DNA of 8,175 nucleotides from the NCBI GenBank assembly GCA_018262455.1, contig JAGSPR010000314.1:1-8175 (forward strand), given 5' to 3'. Origin of the DNA: Deltaproteobacteria bacterium (GTDB taxonomy: Bacteria > Myxococcota > Polyangia > Haliangiales > Haliangiaceae). The notes under the pieces are model-generated. The model was given only the letters and a program-made list of their open reading frames with translations. It was not told where the DNA came from and made no database searches. The translations under genes and the position numbers were made by a program. Of the stretch, positions 1-8,175 are shown piece by piece. Within the stretch, counting starts at the first letter, position 1. Each line of letters starts with the position of its first letter.

Positions 1-1469
1 GTTCGTGCCCTCGAGAATCGCTCCGCCGCCGACGTTGACCTCGTACTTCTTGGTCCGGAACGCGGCTCCGATCGTGGTGGTGATCCGCGACGCGCCATCG
101 AGATCGGCGCGCAGCCACCCGGTCTCCGCGGCGCGCGTGTCGTAGCCGACGCCACCCCGCAGGATGATCTGGTTGCCGCCGGGCTGGTTGGCGTTGAGCG
201 GGAGGTGATAGCTGCCGCCGAGCCGGATCGAGTACGTGTCCTTGAGCTTGTGCTCGATGTAGTTGTCCTTGAGCGTCAGCGCGATCTCGCTCTCGTCGAG
301 CGTCCCGTCCGCGTTGCTATCGACGTACGCCGCCGAATCGACGACCACGCGGTACATGCCGGGGCTCGTGCAGTTCGCGTCCGTGAACAGCCCGGTGGCG
401 TCGATCTCGCAGCGCTTGCCCCAGTTCTCCCAGCCGACATCGAGCTCGACGTCACCCTTCACCTCGCCGTTCGAATCGAGGAACTTGTACGACGCAGCGA
501 TGGTCGCGCTCATCGGGATCTGGATCCCCACGCACGCCGACTGGGCGTCGAACGTGCCACCTTCAGCGCACCGCGCGGCACCTTTGGCCGTCGGACCGAC
601 GACGATCGGCTGCATGTTGAGCGAGACGCCGGGCCCGTTGGCGCTCGTCGCCGTGCCCTTCGCCTGGATCGAGGCGGCCGAGTTGTAGACCGCGGCGAGC
701 TCGAGTTGCGGCATCGGCCGCCAGGTGACGCCGAGCCCGAACGCCGGCACGAAGTTGTCCTTCGCTTCGAGGTTGATCAGGCCATCGTCCTTGATCGACT
801 CCTCGACGTTGCCGGGGTTTCCCCAGATCGCGACCGTCGACTTGAGGTCGCCGAAGCCGTACGAGAACCGCGCGCCGAAATCGAGCGTGGGCGTGATCCG
901 ATACGACACCGCGACCGACGGGAACACCACCGCGGCCTCCTGGGTGACGATGTCGTAGCGGGTCGGCGGTGGCGGCTTGGTGAAGTCGCCGTTGAACTGG
1001 TAGCCGGTGGACATGTCGCGGACCGGATAGCCGTTCGGCGCGTACAGCCCCGCCGCCACGTGGAGGCCCTTCACCCGGCCACCGAGATCGCTCACGATCG
1101 CGATCACCGGGACGGGCTGGACGGGGCCGATCCCGAGCGGCGGCTTCGAATTGTCCTTGACCGTGGCGTAGGGCGTCCCCTCGTAGGGCTGATCGTCGGT
1201 CGACAGCGCGTCGTAGCTGCCGGTTCGGGTGAACTGCATCGAGTAGTAGATCAGCGCCGCCGAGACGGTGATCGTCGTGCCGTGCGTCTTCGCGAGGCCG
1301 GCGGGATTGAGCGACAGCGCCTCCCCGTCATCGGCAGTCGCCACACCCGCACCTGCACGAGAAGTCGAGATGGCCCCGGAGCCGGGCAGGAACAACCCAC
1401 CGGCGAGGGCGAGCGATCCGCTCGGGGCAACAACGAACAGCGTGCCAACAACGATGACGTCGCGAAGCT

Positions 1470-1473
<4 letters not shown>
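1..1473 (-). CDS. FadL/OmpP1/TodX-family outer-membrane transport protein, 3' end cut by window
   Basis: Outer-membrane beta-barrel of the family that moves long-chain fatty acids or other hydrophobic compounds across the outer membrane; the substrate here is unknown. The frame reads without a stop for 491 codons and continues past base 1. Residues 1-24 form a signal peptide (KLR, hydrophobic stretch, cleavage probably after ALA). Residues 52-60 read ALSLNPAGL, the NPAG signature near the mature N-terminus of FadL proteins. The remainder has alternating aromatic strands, including a WENWGK strand (about 348-353) and the late [11 protein letters not shown] strand (about 406-416), both typical of the family. 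Between these two lies an enlarged loop with Cys355, Cys368 and a canonical EF-hand loop [12 protein letters not shown] at residues 385-396 (bases 286-321). Another Cys pair is 302/314. The ATG shares ATGA with the mnmG stop and no close Shine-Dalgarno is present, so translation is probably coupled to mnmG. Family call is firm; ligand unknown. Confidence 0.9.
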
Positions 1474-3436
<1,963 letters not shown>

Positions 3437-3440
<4 letters not shown>

Positions 3441-4180
3441 GGCGCAGGCGTAGCAGGGCTTGGCTCGCCACCCTCCTCGCCGGCCTCCGCGTCGCCGCCC
3501 TTGGGCCCCCGGCCTCCGCCCTCGCCGCACTCGCCGCCATGCGGCTTCCACGGCGCGAACTTGTAGATATCGAGCGTGAGCTGGATCGCGAGCTCGCTCG
3601 GATACTGCTGGTCCGGGGACTTGCCGTGGTCCCACACGACGCCCTTGATCCGCGTCGAGCCGCACTTGTCATGCAAGCCGCGCTTGACCCCCGCGTACTC
3701 CGCCTTCCTGGTGTCGAGCTCTTCGAACGAGCACACGCCCGGGTGGCCGCACACGAACTTGAACGTGTCGTACCAGCTCTTCGTCGCGGTCCCGAGCTCA
3801 TGGACTTCGAGCGACAGCGAGACGCCGGTCGGGTTGGACGCGCGGAGCTCGAGCGGGTGCTGGCCCGGCGCGAGATCGACATAGAAGCAGGCCTCGGCGG
3901 TCTCCGGGCTCTTGTAGAGCACCCTGCCGGGCAGGGTGACCCATAGATCGTAGGCCGAGCCGAGGCGGACCTCGAACCGCTTGCGACCCGGCTCGGGAAA
4001 TCCGGCGTCCTCGCCACCCGTCCGGCACTTGCACTGGCCTTGCTGGCACAGCGGGCCCGCGAGGGTCCCCGTCGTCAGCTTCGGCGGGGGCGCGCCGATC
4101 TTGATCTGCGTGTGGCCGCCGCCACAGGCAAAGCTGCCAGAGCCAAGGCCCACCGCGAGCGCTACTATTGCCGTACGCAT
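3437..4180 (-). CDS. Cysteine-rich putative lipoprotein of unknown function
   Basis: I do not recognise this family. The 247-aa product begins [22 protein letters not shown], a short export signal with a probable lipidated Cys19; the lipobox (SFAC) lacks the usual Leu/Val at -3, so lipidation is likely but not certain. The mature part holds eight further cysteines (45, 50, 52, 98, 144, 150, 173, 218), enough for four disulfides in the oxidising periplasm. Residues about 68-128 look like beta strands ([33 protein letters not shown]), and 187-213 holds another probable strand segment. The tail from about 215 is Gly/Glu/Pro-rich low complexity ending SPATPAP. The ATG at 4180 was chosen over an in-frame ATG 17 codons upstream because it begins the signal peptide and has an AAGGG ribosome-binding site 4 bases away. 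It is the first gene of the leftward unit with mnmG, whose GTG overlaps its stop codon. Confidence 0.82.
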
Positions 4181-4190
4181 GCCACCCTTA
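4181..4190 (-). promoter_or_regulatory. Ribosome-binding site that sets the lipoprotein start
   Basis: On the minus strand the bases just before the ATG at 4180 read TAAGGGTGGC. AAGGG (4189-4185) lies 4 bases from the start, a fair Shine-Dalgarno match. It supports 4180 over the in-frame ATG 51 bases upstream and is one of the few recognisable ribosome-binding sites in the window. Confidence 0.5.
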
Positions 4191-4206
4191 TCCAGGCAGG
4201 CAGGGA

Positions 4207-4316
4207 TCCGGCGCAAGCACGCAGGCAACACCTCGGGCGGGTTCGAGGTCCCACCCTGGACGTTGATCCGCTCGTCCTCCCGGTGTATTCACTCCTCGCC
4301 CACGTCTTGCGCCGGA
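4207..4316. repeat. Long-spaced inverted repeat across the divergent lipoprotein/bamD promoter region
   Basis: The left arm TCCGGCGCAAGCACG (4207-4221) and the right arm CGTCTTGCGCCGGA (4303-4316) are complementary over 11 uninterrupted base pairs, and over 14 if C4218 is bulged. The arms are 81 bases apart. Read in the direction of each gene, the same element, CGT(G)CTTGCGCCGGA, lies upstream of both divergent starts: its end is 26 bases from the lipoprotein ATG and 8 bases from the bamD ATG, where it overlaps the GGAAAG ribosome-binding site. It could be a shared operator or leader element. The complementarity is seen directly; the function is inference. Confidence 0.6.
4263..4291 (+). promoter_or_regulatory. 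Weak sigma70-like promoter candidate for bamD
   Basis: TTGATC (4263-4268) and TATTCA (4286-4291) are separated by 17 bases, the ideal spacing, but match the -35 and -10 consensus at only 4/6 and 3/6 positions. Transcription would begin near 4298, giving a leader of about 27 bases that contains the right arm of the inverted repeat. The match is weak and could be chance. Confidence 0.25.
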
Positions 4317-4324
4317 AAGCGTTA

Positions 4325-5137
4325 ATGATTTCAAACAAGTTCCCGATTTCCCGCAAGTTCTCGATCGCGTCCCTGCTCGTGATCCTCGGGCTCGCGCTGG
4401 CGGCTGCCTGTGGCGGCAAGGGTAGCGGTCCGGTCGAGTACTCGGTCTCGGCCCAGAAGAACTACGAGAAGGGCCAGAAGCAGCTCGACGGCAAGGACTG
4501 GGTCGCCGCGTCGAAGTACTTCGGCTTCATCAAGAGCCGGTTCCCGTACTCGAAGTTCGCGGTGCTGGCCGAGCTCCGGCTCGCCGATGCCGAGTTCGGC
4601 GCCGAGCAGTATCTCGAGGCGATCGACAGCTACCGGCTGTTCATCAAGTTTCACCCCACGCACGACATGGTCGCGAATGGCTATGCGTCGTACAGGATCG
4701 GCGAGGCCTACTACAAGCAGCTCCCCGGCGACTTCTGGATGTTCCCGCCCTCGTTCGAGAAAGATCAGTCGTCGACCGAGGACGCGGTCAACGAGCTCAA
4801 GGGCTTTCTCGACAAGTATCCTGACTCGCCGTATCGCAAGCAGGCGAACGAGATCCTCGTCAAGGTCGGCCACCGGCTCGCCGACCACGAGTGGTACGTC
4901 GCGCGCTACTACTGGGATCGAGGCAAGCCCATGGGCACCGTGCTCCGGCTGCGCCGGCTGCTCGAGCGCTATCGCGGCGTCGGCTATGACGAGGATGCGC
5001 TGTGGCTGCTCGGTCGCGCCTACGTCGCCGTCGCGATGCCTGATCGCGCGAAGGGCGTGTGGAAAGAGCTCGTCGACAAGTACCCGAAGAGCGATCACGC
5101 GGATGACGCGCGCGGCGCGTTAGCCGGCCTGAAGTAG
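4325..5137 (+). CDS. bamD: Outer-membrane protein assembly factor BamD (lipoprotein)
   Basis: Essential lipoprotein of the BAM complex, which folds beta-barrel proteins into the outer membrane; it faces the periplasm and binds BamA. The product is 270 aa (E. coli 245). Residues 1-28 are a signal peptide (KFPISRK, hydrophobic ILGLALAAA) ending at lipobox Cys29, CGGKGSG. TPR-like helical repeats follow: about 40-75 ([25 protein letters not shown]), 78-112 ([20 protein letters not shown], then FIKFHPTH, matching the BamD RLNPTHP segment), 115-170 ([20 protein letters not shown]), 172-215 ([17 protein letters not shown], closely matching E. coli KYEYSVAEYYTERG) and 219-262. The ATG at 4325 starts the signal peptide and follows GGAAAG by 5 bases; the open frame further upstream is antisense to the neighbouring lipoprotein and is rejected. 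A TPR gene follows 36 bases downstream, probably on the same mRNA. Confidence 0.93.
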   Translation: MISNKFPISRKFSIASLLVILGLALAAACGGKGSGPVEYSVSAQKNYEKGQKQLDGKDWVAASKYFGFIKSRFPYSKFAVLAELRLADAEFGAEQYLEAIDSYRLFIKFHPTHDMVANGYASYRIGEAYYKQLPGDFWMFPPSFEKDQSSTEDAVNELKGFLDKYPDSPYRKQANEILVKVGHRLADHEWYVARYYWDRGKPMGTVLRLRRLLERYRGVGYDEDALWLLGRAYVAVAMPDRAKGVWKELVDKYPKSDHADDARGALAGLK

Positions 5138-5173
5138 CCCCGTCGCCTGGTCCCTGCATTAAGCTAGCGCTTG
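5138..5173 (+). promoter_or_regulatory. bamD-TPR intergenic spacer with hairpin at the start codon
   Basis: This 36-base gap has no Shine-Dalgarno and no terminator. TTAAGC (5159-5164) can pair with GCTTGA (5169-5174) around a TAGC loop, six pairs including one G-U, with the last base being the A of the ATG. The hairpin would partly cover the start codon. A TTG at 5171 is a possible alternative start one codon upstream. Confidence 0.3.
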
Positions 5174-5908
5174 ATGAGCGACCGGGTGGAGCAGCTGATC
5201 GCGCTGGGTCGGGAGCACTACAACGCGAACGAGTACGAGCGCGCCGAGCCATTCCTCGCCGAGGCAGCCTCTGCGCGCCCTGGCTTCCCCGACCTCTACA
5301 ACATGCTCGGCGTCATCTACCACGCGCAGGGCAGGTTCTCCGAGGCCGAGGAGGCATTCGAGAACGCGCTGCGTATCAACCCGCGTTACACCGAGGCCGC
5401 GCTCAACCTCTCGGTCACCTACAACGATCGCGGCAAGTACGATCGCGCCCGCGAGGTCTACACCAACGCCGTCTCGGCGAGTGTCGGCCAGCCCAATGCG
5501 CTCGACCGGTTTGCGCGGGGCAAGCTCGCCAACATGCATGCCGATGTCGGCGCGGCCTACTCCGGCCTCGCGATGTACGACGAGGCCGTCCGCGAATACT
5601 CGAAGGCGCTCGATCTGTGCCCCGATTTCGCCGACCTCCGCGTCCGCCTCGGCAACGTCTATCGCGACATGGGCGTCTATCACGCCGCCGTCGCCGAGTT
5701 CGAGCACGCCAAGCGCATGCGCCCGGACTTCATCCCGGCTCGCATCCACCTCGGCGTCACCCTGTTCTCGCTCGGCCGGCGCGAGGCCGCGCTCGCCGAG
5801 TGGGAGGCCGTCCTCAAGCTCGATCCCGAGAACAAGAGCGCGAAGCTCTACATCCGCATGGTCAACGACGAGAACGGCCCGCGAGCCGGCAGCGCCCTGC
5901 CCCGCTGA
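5174..5908 (+). CDS. Tetratricopeptide repeat protein, cytoplasmic
   Basis: The 244-aa protein is almost entirely TPR helices, a protein-protein interaction scaffold; no catalytic domain is present and its partner is unknown. Repeats fall at about 4-36 ([19 protein letters not shown]), 38-71 ([26 protein letters not shown]), 72-105 ([20 protein letters not shown]), 120-153 ([26 protein letters not shown]), 154-187 ([20 protein letters not shown]) and 188-221 ([26 protein letters not shown]). Repeats 3 and 4 are separated by an insert ([17 protein letters not shown]). There is no signal peptide or membrane segment, so a cytoplasmic location is expected, unlike periplasmic BamD just upstream. 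The ATG at 5174 is preferred; no ribosome-binding site is visible and a small hairpin covers the start. It probably shares the bamD transcript, which hints at an envelope-related role without proving one. Confidence 0.88.
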   Translation: MSDRVEQLIALGREHYNANEYERAEPFLAEAASARPGFPDLYNMLGVIYHAQGRFSEAEEAFENALRINPRYTEAALNLSVTYNDRGKYDRAREVYTNAVSASVGQPNALDRFARGKLANMHADVGAAYSGLAMYDEAVREYSKALDLCPDFADLRVRLGNVYRDMGVYHAAVAEFEHAKRMRPDFIPARIHLGVTLFSLGRREAALAEWEAVLKLDPENKSAKLYIRMVNDENGPRAGSALPR

Positions 5909-5915
5909 TCGTCCA

Positions 5916-6950
5916 TCAGTTCGCGGGCGAAGACTTCGGCAGCTGCAACACGAGCACGTAGTCGTTGATAGGCTTCGCCAGCACCTCGGCCACGCCGCCC
6001 TCGTCGTCGTCGATCACCGCGCGGACCGACAGGACATTCGTGACGCTGCGGCGCTTGAGCCGATTGACGATCGCCGAGTCGTGGCAATGGCCGTTGCCGG
6101 CGAGAATGACGAGGTGGCCGTTCGGGTTGGCCTCGAGCCACTTGGCAGCGCCGTCGGCCATCGTCTCGTCCCAGATCACCTGCACTGTGTAGATCCGCTC
6201 GGCGCTCGGCATCGCGGGCGCGTCGCCCTCGCTGTGCGGATTCGCGACCGGCGGGGACGTCGCGGGGGCCTCCTTCTCCTTGGAGGCGTCGTCCTCCTTG
6301 CCCTTCGTGACGTGCACCGACGCGCCGCCCATCGACTCCATCAGCGCGTCGAACCACGCGCGGTGGGCTGCATCGTCGAGCCTGAGCTCGGGTACCTGCG
6401 CCTTCTCGTCGGCGGTGAGCGCGTCGAGCCCCTGGCGCACGACCTTCTTGGTGAGCTCCTTCGGAGCGTTGAGCGCGAGCAGCCGGGCGCCGAACGAGAT
6501 CGCGGCTTCGAAGGTCGGCCCGTAGAAGTTCCAGTCGTAGCCCCAGCGCTCCGCCCACCCGACGCGCGAGCGCAGGGTGGCGCCGTCGATGCGCTTGGCC
6601 GCGTAGTCGTCGAGCGGTCCCTGGAATGGCCGCTGGATCATCTCGAGCCCGACCGCGAGCTTGTCGGTCTTCGCGAGCCGCTTGCCGAGCTCGCGGACGA
6701 CCTGGAGCTGGACCCAGTGGTGGTGCGGGTTGGGATGATCCTCTCCGACACAAACCGCGCGAGCCTGGACGAGCACGGGCCAGAACGCGGCTTCTTCCAC
6801 CTGGTGCCCCGTGCGCGCGTCGAGCACCTGGTATGGCAGGGCGGCGCCGTCGAGCCCGGGCCTGGACGACTTCGCGGTGGTTCCACCAGCGTACTTGCCG
6901 CCACACCCCGCGATCACGAACAGGGCGGCCACCAGACGAAACGTACTCAT
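5916..6950 (-). CDS. ChaN/PhuW-like putative haem-binding lipoprotein (DUF399 type)
   Basis: The protein resembles the ChaN family, lipoproteins implicated in haem or iron handling at the outer membrane and distantly related to TraB/EreA-type folds. The product is 344 aa, somewhat longer than usual. The signal peptide MSTFRLVAALFVIAGC has a good lipobox (IAGC, Cys16). Family-like blocks follow: AVCVGEDHPNPHHHWVQLQVV at 65-85 (GEDH plus a triple His at 76-78), AVGLEMIQRPFQGPLDDY at 99-116, WGYDWNFYGPTFEAA at 136-150 with ALNAPKE just after, and the C-terminal block VIWDETMADGAAKWL at 258-272 and LAGNGHCHDSAIVNRL at 283-298. A charged, Pro/Ala-rich insert (about 216-251) separates the two halves and lengthens the protein. 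It is transcribed alone, divergent from truD and convergent with the TPR gene. No Shine-Dalgarno precedes the ATG at 6950. Haem binding is inferred from the family, not shown. Confidence 0.8.
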   Translation of the reverse strand: MSTFRLVAALFVIAGCGGKYAGGTTAKSSRPGLDGAALPYQVLDARTGHQVEEAAFWPVLVQARAVCVGEDHPNPHHHWVQLQVVRELGKRLAKTDKLAVGLEMIQRPFQGPLDDYAAKRIDGATLRSRVGWAERWGYDWNFYGPTFEAAISFGARLLALNAPKELTKKVVRQGLDALTADEKAQVPELRLDDAAHRAWFDALMESMGGASVHVTKGKEDDASKEKEAPATSPPVANPHSEGDAPAMPSAERIYTVQVIWDETMADGAAKWLEANPNGHLVILAGNGHCHDSAIVNRLKRRSVTNVLSVRAVIDDDEGGVAEVLAKPINDYVLVLQLPKSSPAN

Positions 6951-7014
6951 CAGGGGATGCTACACCGCCGGGCACGTCACGGCTCGTGATCGAGTGTGCG
7001 AGAGTCGCTGACCC
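6951..7014. promoter_or_regulatory. Divergent promoter region between the ChaN-like gene and truD
   Basis: The two genes must be driven from this 64-base gap or from within each other. It holds a dyad TCACG-gct-CGTGA (6977-6989), which could be a small operator. On the minus strand TAGCAT, a 4/6 match to a -10 box, stops 6 bases before the ATG at 6950, which would place transcription at or next to the start codon. For truD, GAGAG (6999-7003) is the only purine-rich stretch and lies far from the GTG. All are weak signals. Confidence 0.3.
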
Positions 7015-8112
7015 GTGACCCAACCGTTCTTGACCTCAGACCTTGTCGGGACCGGCGGCGTCCTGCGCGCGTGCGACGACGACTTCGTGGTCGAGGAGGT
7101 GCCCGCCTACGAGCCGAGCGGTGCCGGTGACCACGTGTTCGTCCAGGTCGAGAAGCGCGGGCTCACTACCCCGCAGGCCGTGCTCGCGATCGCACGGGCG
7201 CTGCGGATCCGCGATCGGGACATCGGCGTCGCCGGCATGAAGGATCGCCATGCGGTCACGACCCAGTGGCTCAGCCTGCCGCCCCCGGTGACACCCGAGG
7301 CCGCGCTCGCGCTCGTGCTCGATGGCATCCGGATCCGGAAGGCCACGCGTCACGGCCACAAGCTACGCACCGGCCACGTCCGGGCGAACCGGTTCCGGCT
7401 GCGCGTCCGCGGCGTGTCGGCCGGCGCCGCCGCACGCGCACGCGCGATCCTCGATCGGCTCGCCACGGCGCCCGGGGCCCCGAACTGGTTCGGCGAGCAG
7501 CGCTTCGGGCGCGGGGGCGATAACGCGGCGCGCGGGCGGGAGCTCGTCACCGGCGTGCGCAGCCTCGGCCGCGATCGCCGGCTCGATCGCCTGATGGTAT
7601 CGGCCCTGCAGTCGGAGCTGTTCAACGGGTGGCTGCGCGCGCGGATCGAAGATGGCTTGTACCGGTGCGTGATCGCCGGCGACGTCGTCCACAAGCGAGC
7701 GGGCGAGACCGGCGGTGGGGGCATGTTCGCGTCGACCGATCCCGAGACCGACACCGCGCGCCTGATCGCTGGTGAGGTCGTGCCGACCGGGCCGATGTTC
7801 GGCGACACGATGCGGCGGCCGGCTGACGGCACGATCGCGGCCGAGCGCGAGGACGCGATCCTCGAGGCATCGGGCCTCACCCGCGACGTGTTCACGCGGG
7901 TCAAGGCGATCGCCGAGGGCACCCGGCGCGATGCCGCGATCGCCGTCGCCGACGTCGCGGTCGCCGAGGCGGACGATGCGACCATCGAAGTCGCGTTCAC
8001 GTTGCCCGGCGGCGCGTACGCGACCGCGGTGATGCGCGAGTTGATGAAGACCCGCGACGAGCCGGCCCCGGCGAGTGCCGAAGCGGTCGACGAGACGCCG
8101 GAACCGTCGTAG
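7015..8112 (+). CDS. truD: tRNA pseudouridine(13) synthase TruD
   Basis: Cytoplasmic enzyme that isomerises uridine 13 in the D-arm of tRNA(Glu) and related tRNAs to pseudouridine. The product is 365 aa (E. coli 349). Residues 11-46 (GTGGVLRACDDDFVVEEVP, AGDHVFVQVEK) match the family N-terminus. GMKDRHA at 74-80 carries the catalytic Asp77 (E. coli GQKDKHA, Asp80). RHGHKLRTGHVRANRFRLRVR at 112-132 matches the family's KLR-G-L-GN-F block, and NWFGEQRFGRGG at 157-168 matches NYFGAQRFGIGG. The TRUD insertion domain follows (LMVSALQSELFNGWL at 193-207), and PGGAYATAVMRELMK closes the fold. The last 20 or so residues are an acidic Pro/Ala-rich tail beyond the family core. The start is GTG at 7015; an in-frame TGA two codons upstream rules out an earlier start. 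A further gene begins 13 bases after the stop. Confidence 0.95.
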   Translation: MTQPFLTSDLVGTGGVLRACDDDFVVEEVPAYEPSGAGDHVFVQVEKRGLTTPQAVLAIARALRIRDRDIGVAGMKDRHAVTTQWLSLPPPVTPEAALALVLDGIRIRKATRHGHKLRTGHVRANRFRLRVRGVSAGAAARARAILDRLATAPGAPNWFGEQRFGRGGDNAARGRELVTGVRSLGRDRRLDRLMVSALQSELFNGWLRARIEDGLYRCVIAGDVVHKRAGETGGGGMFASTDPETDTARLIAGEVVPTGPMFGDTMRRPADGTIAAEREDAILEASGLTRDVFTRVKAIAEGTRRDAAIAVADVAVAEADDATIEVAFTLPGGAYATAVMRELMKTRDEPAPASAEAVDETPEPS

Positions 8113-8125
8113 AAATCGAGCTCCC

Positions 8126-8175
8126 ATGGATCTCGCCAAAGCGTTCGTCAATTTCGCCTCGCTCGGCGCCAACTG
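8126..8175 (+). CDS. Start of a downstream gene, cut by the window edge; possibly a MotA/TolQ/ExbB-type protein
   Basis: ATG at 8126 lies 13 bases after the truD stop and opens MDLAKAFVNFASLGAN before the sequence ends, 16 full codons. The spacing and direction suggest co-transcription with truD. The amphipathic opening followed by SLGAN loosely recalls N-termini of proton-channel proteins of the MotA/TolQ/ExbB family from myxobacteria, but 16 residues cannot settle this. Only a weak purine stretch (GAAATCGAG, 8112-8120) precedes it. Confidence 0.5.
   Translation, partial: MDLAKAFVNFASLGAN

Noticed and set aside
3441..3665. Extension of mnmG upstream of the GTG at 3440
   Set aside because: The frame is open but the 75 extra residues are Arg/Gly-rich, overlap the lipoprotein coding region and have no counterpart in MnmG.
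4194..4205. Short tandem AGGC-type repeat before the lipoprotein gene
   Set aside because: Only three copies of a four-base unit; too short to mean anything in GC-rich DNA.
4207..4316. Sigma54 promoter at the TTGC in the inverted-repeat arms
   Set aside because: The conserved GG at -24 is absent at the required distance on both strands.
4331..5098. 255-codon minus-strand open frame opposite bamD
   Set aside because: bamD is supported by family motifs and a signal peptide; the antisense frame looks like a compositional shadow.
5481..6989. 502-codon plus-strand open frame across the end of the TPR gene and the ChaN-like gene
   Set aside because: It begins as a Ser/Arg-rich shadow of the TPR gene and continues as an Arg/Val/Leu-rich shadow of the ChaN-like gene; no domain is recognisable.
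5848..7023. 391-codon minus-strand open frame overlapping the ChaN-like gene in another frame
   Set aside because: Arg-rich composition without motifs, while the other frame gives a signal peptide, a lipobox and family blocks.

Overview
The window is dense, GC-rich bacterial DNA (about two-thirds GC by eye) with a strong G/C preference at third codon positions. Five of its eight genes encode proteins with export signals, four of them putative lipoproteins or outer-membrane components. A BamD lipoprotein and a FadL-type barrel show a Gram-negative cell. High GC, lipoprotein richness and the style of the proteins suggest a Myxococcota-type organism (former Deltaproteobacteria, Kofleriaceae/Haliangiales-like). 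That placement is inference; the window holds no rRNA or other decisive marker.

Layout. Positions 1-4180 form a leftward three-gene unit, read from right to left: a cysteine-rich putative lipoprotein of unknown function (3437-4180), the tRNA wobble-uridine enzyme mnmG (1470-3440), and a FadL/OmpP1-type outer-membrane barrel that runs off the left edge (1-1473). Each junction is a 4-base start/stop overlap (GTGA, then ATGA), so the three are probably one mRNA with coupled translation. A 144-base divergent region (4181-4324) separates this unit from a rightward pair: bamD (4325-5137) and a six-repeat TPR protein (5174-5908). The TPR gene ends 7 bases from the convergent end of a leftward ChaN/PhuW-like putative haem-binding lipoprotein (5916-6950). 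A 64-base divergent region then leads to the rightward tRNA pseudouridine-13 synthase truD (7015-8112) and the first 16 codons of another gene (from 8126).

How the genes relate. Two unrelated housekeeping tRNA-uridine modification enzymes (MnmG for U34, TruD for U13) sit among envelope genes: an outer-membrane assembly factor, a barrel that such machinery would insert, and two further putative lipoproteins. No mobile element, CRISPR array, RNA gene or defence system is visible. No stretch over 300 bases lacks a gene; the longest gap is the 144-base divergent region.

The observations most worth following are: a long inverted repeat that places the same element in the leaders of both divergent transcripts at 4207-4316; a canonical EF-hand calcium loop and two cysteine pairs in an enlarged loop of the FadL-like barrel; the overlap-coupled lipoprotein-mnmG-barrel unit; and a marked excess of GATC across the window. 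I see no clear new biological system; these are leads within otherwise ordinary chromosomal sequence.
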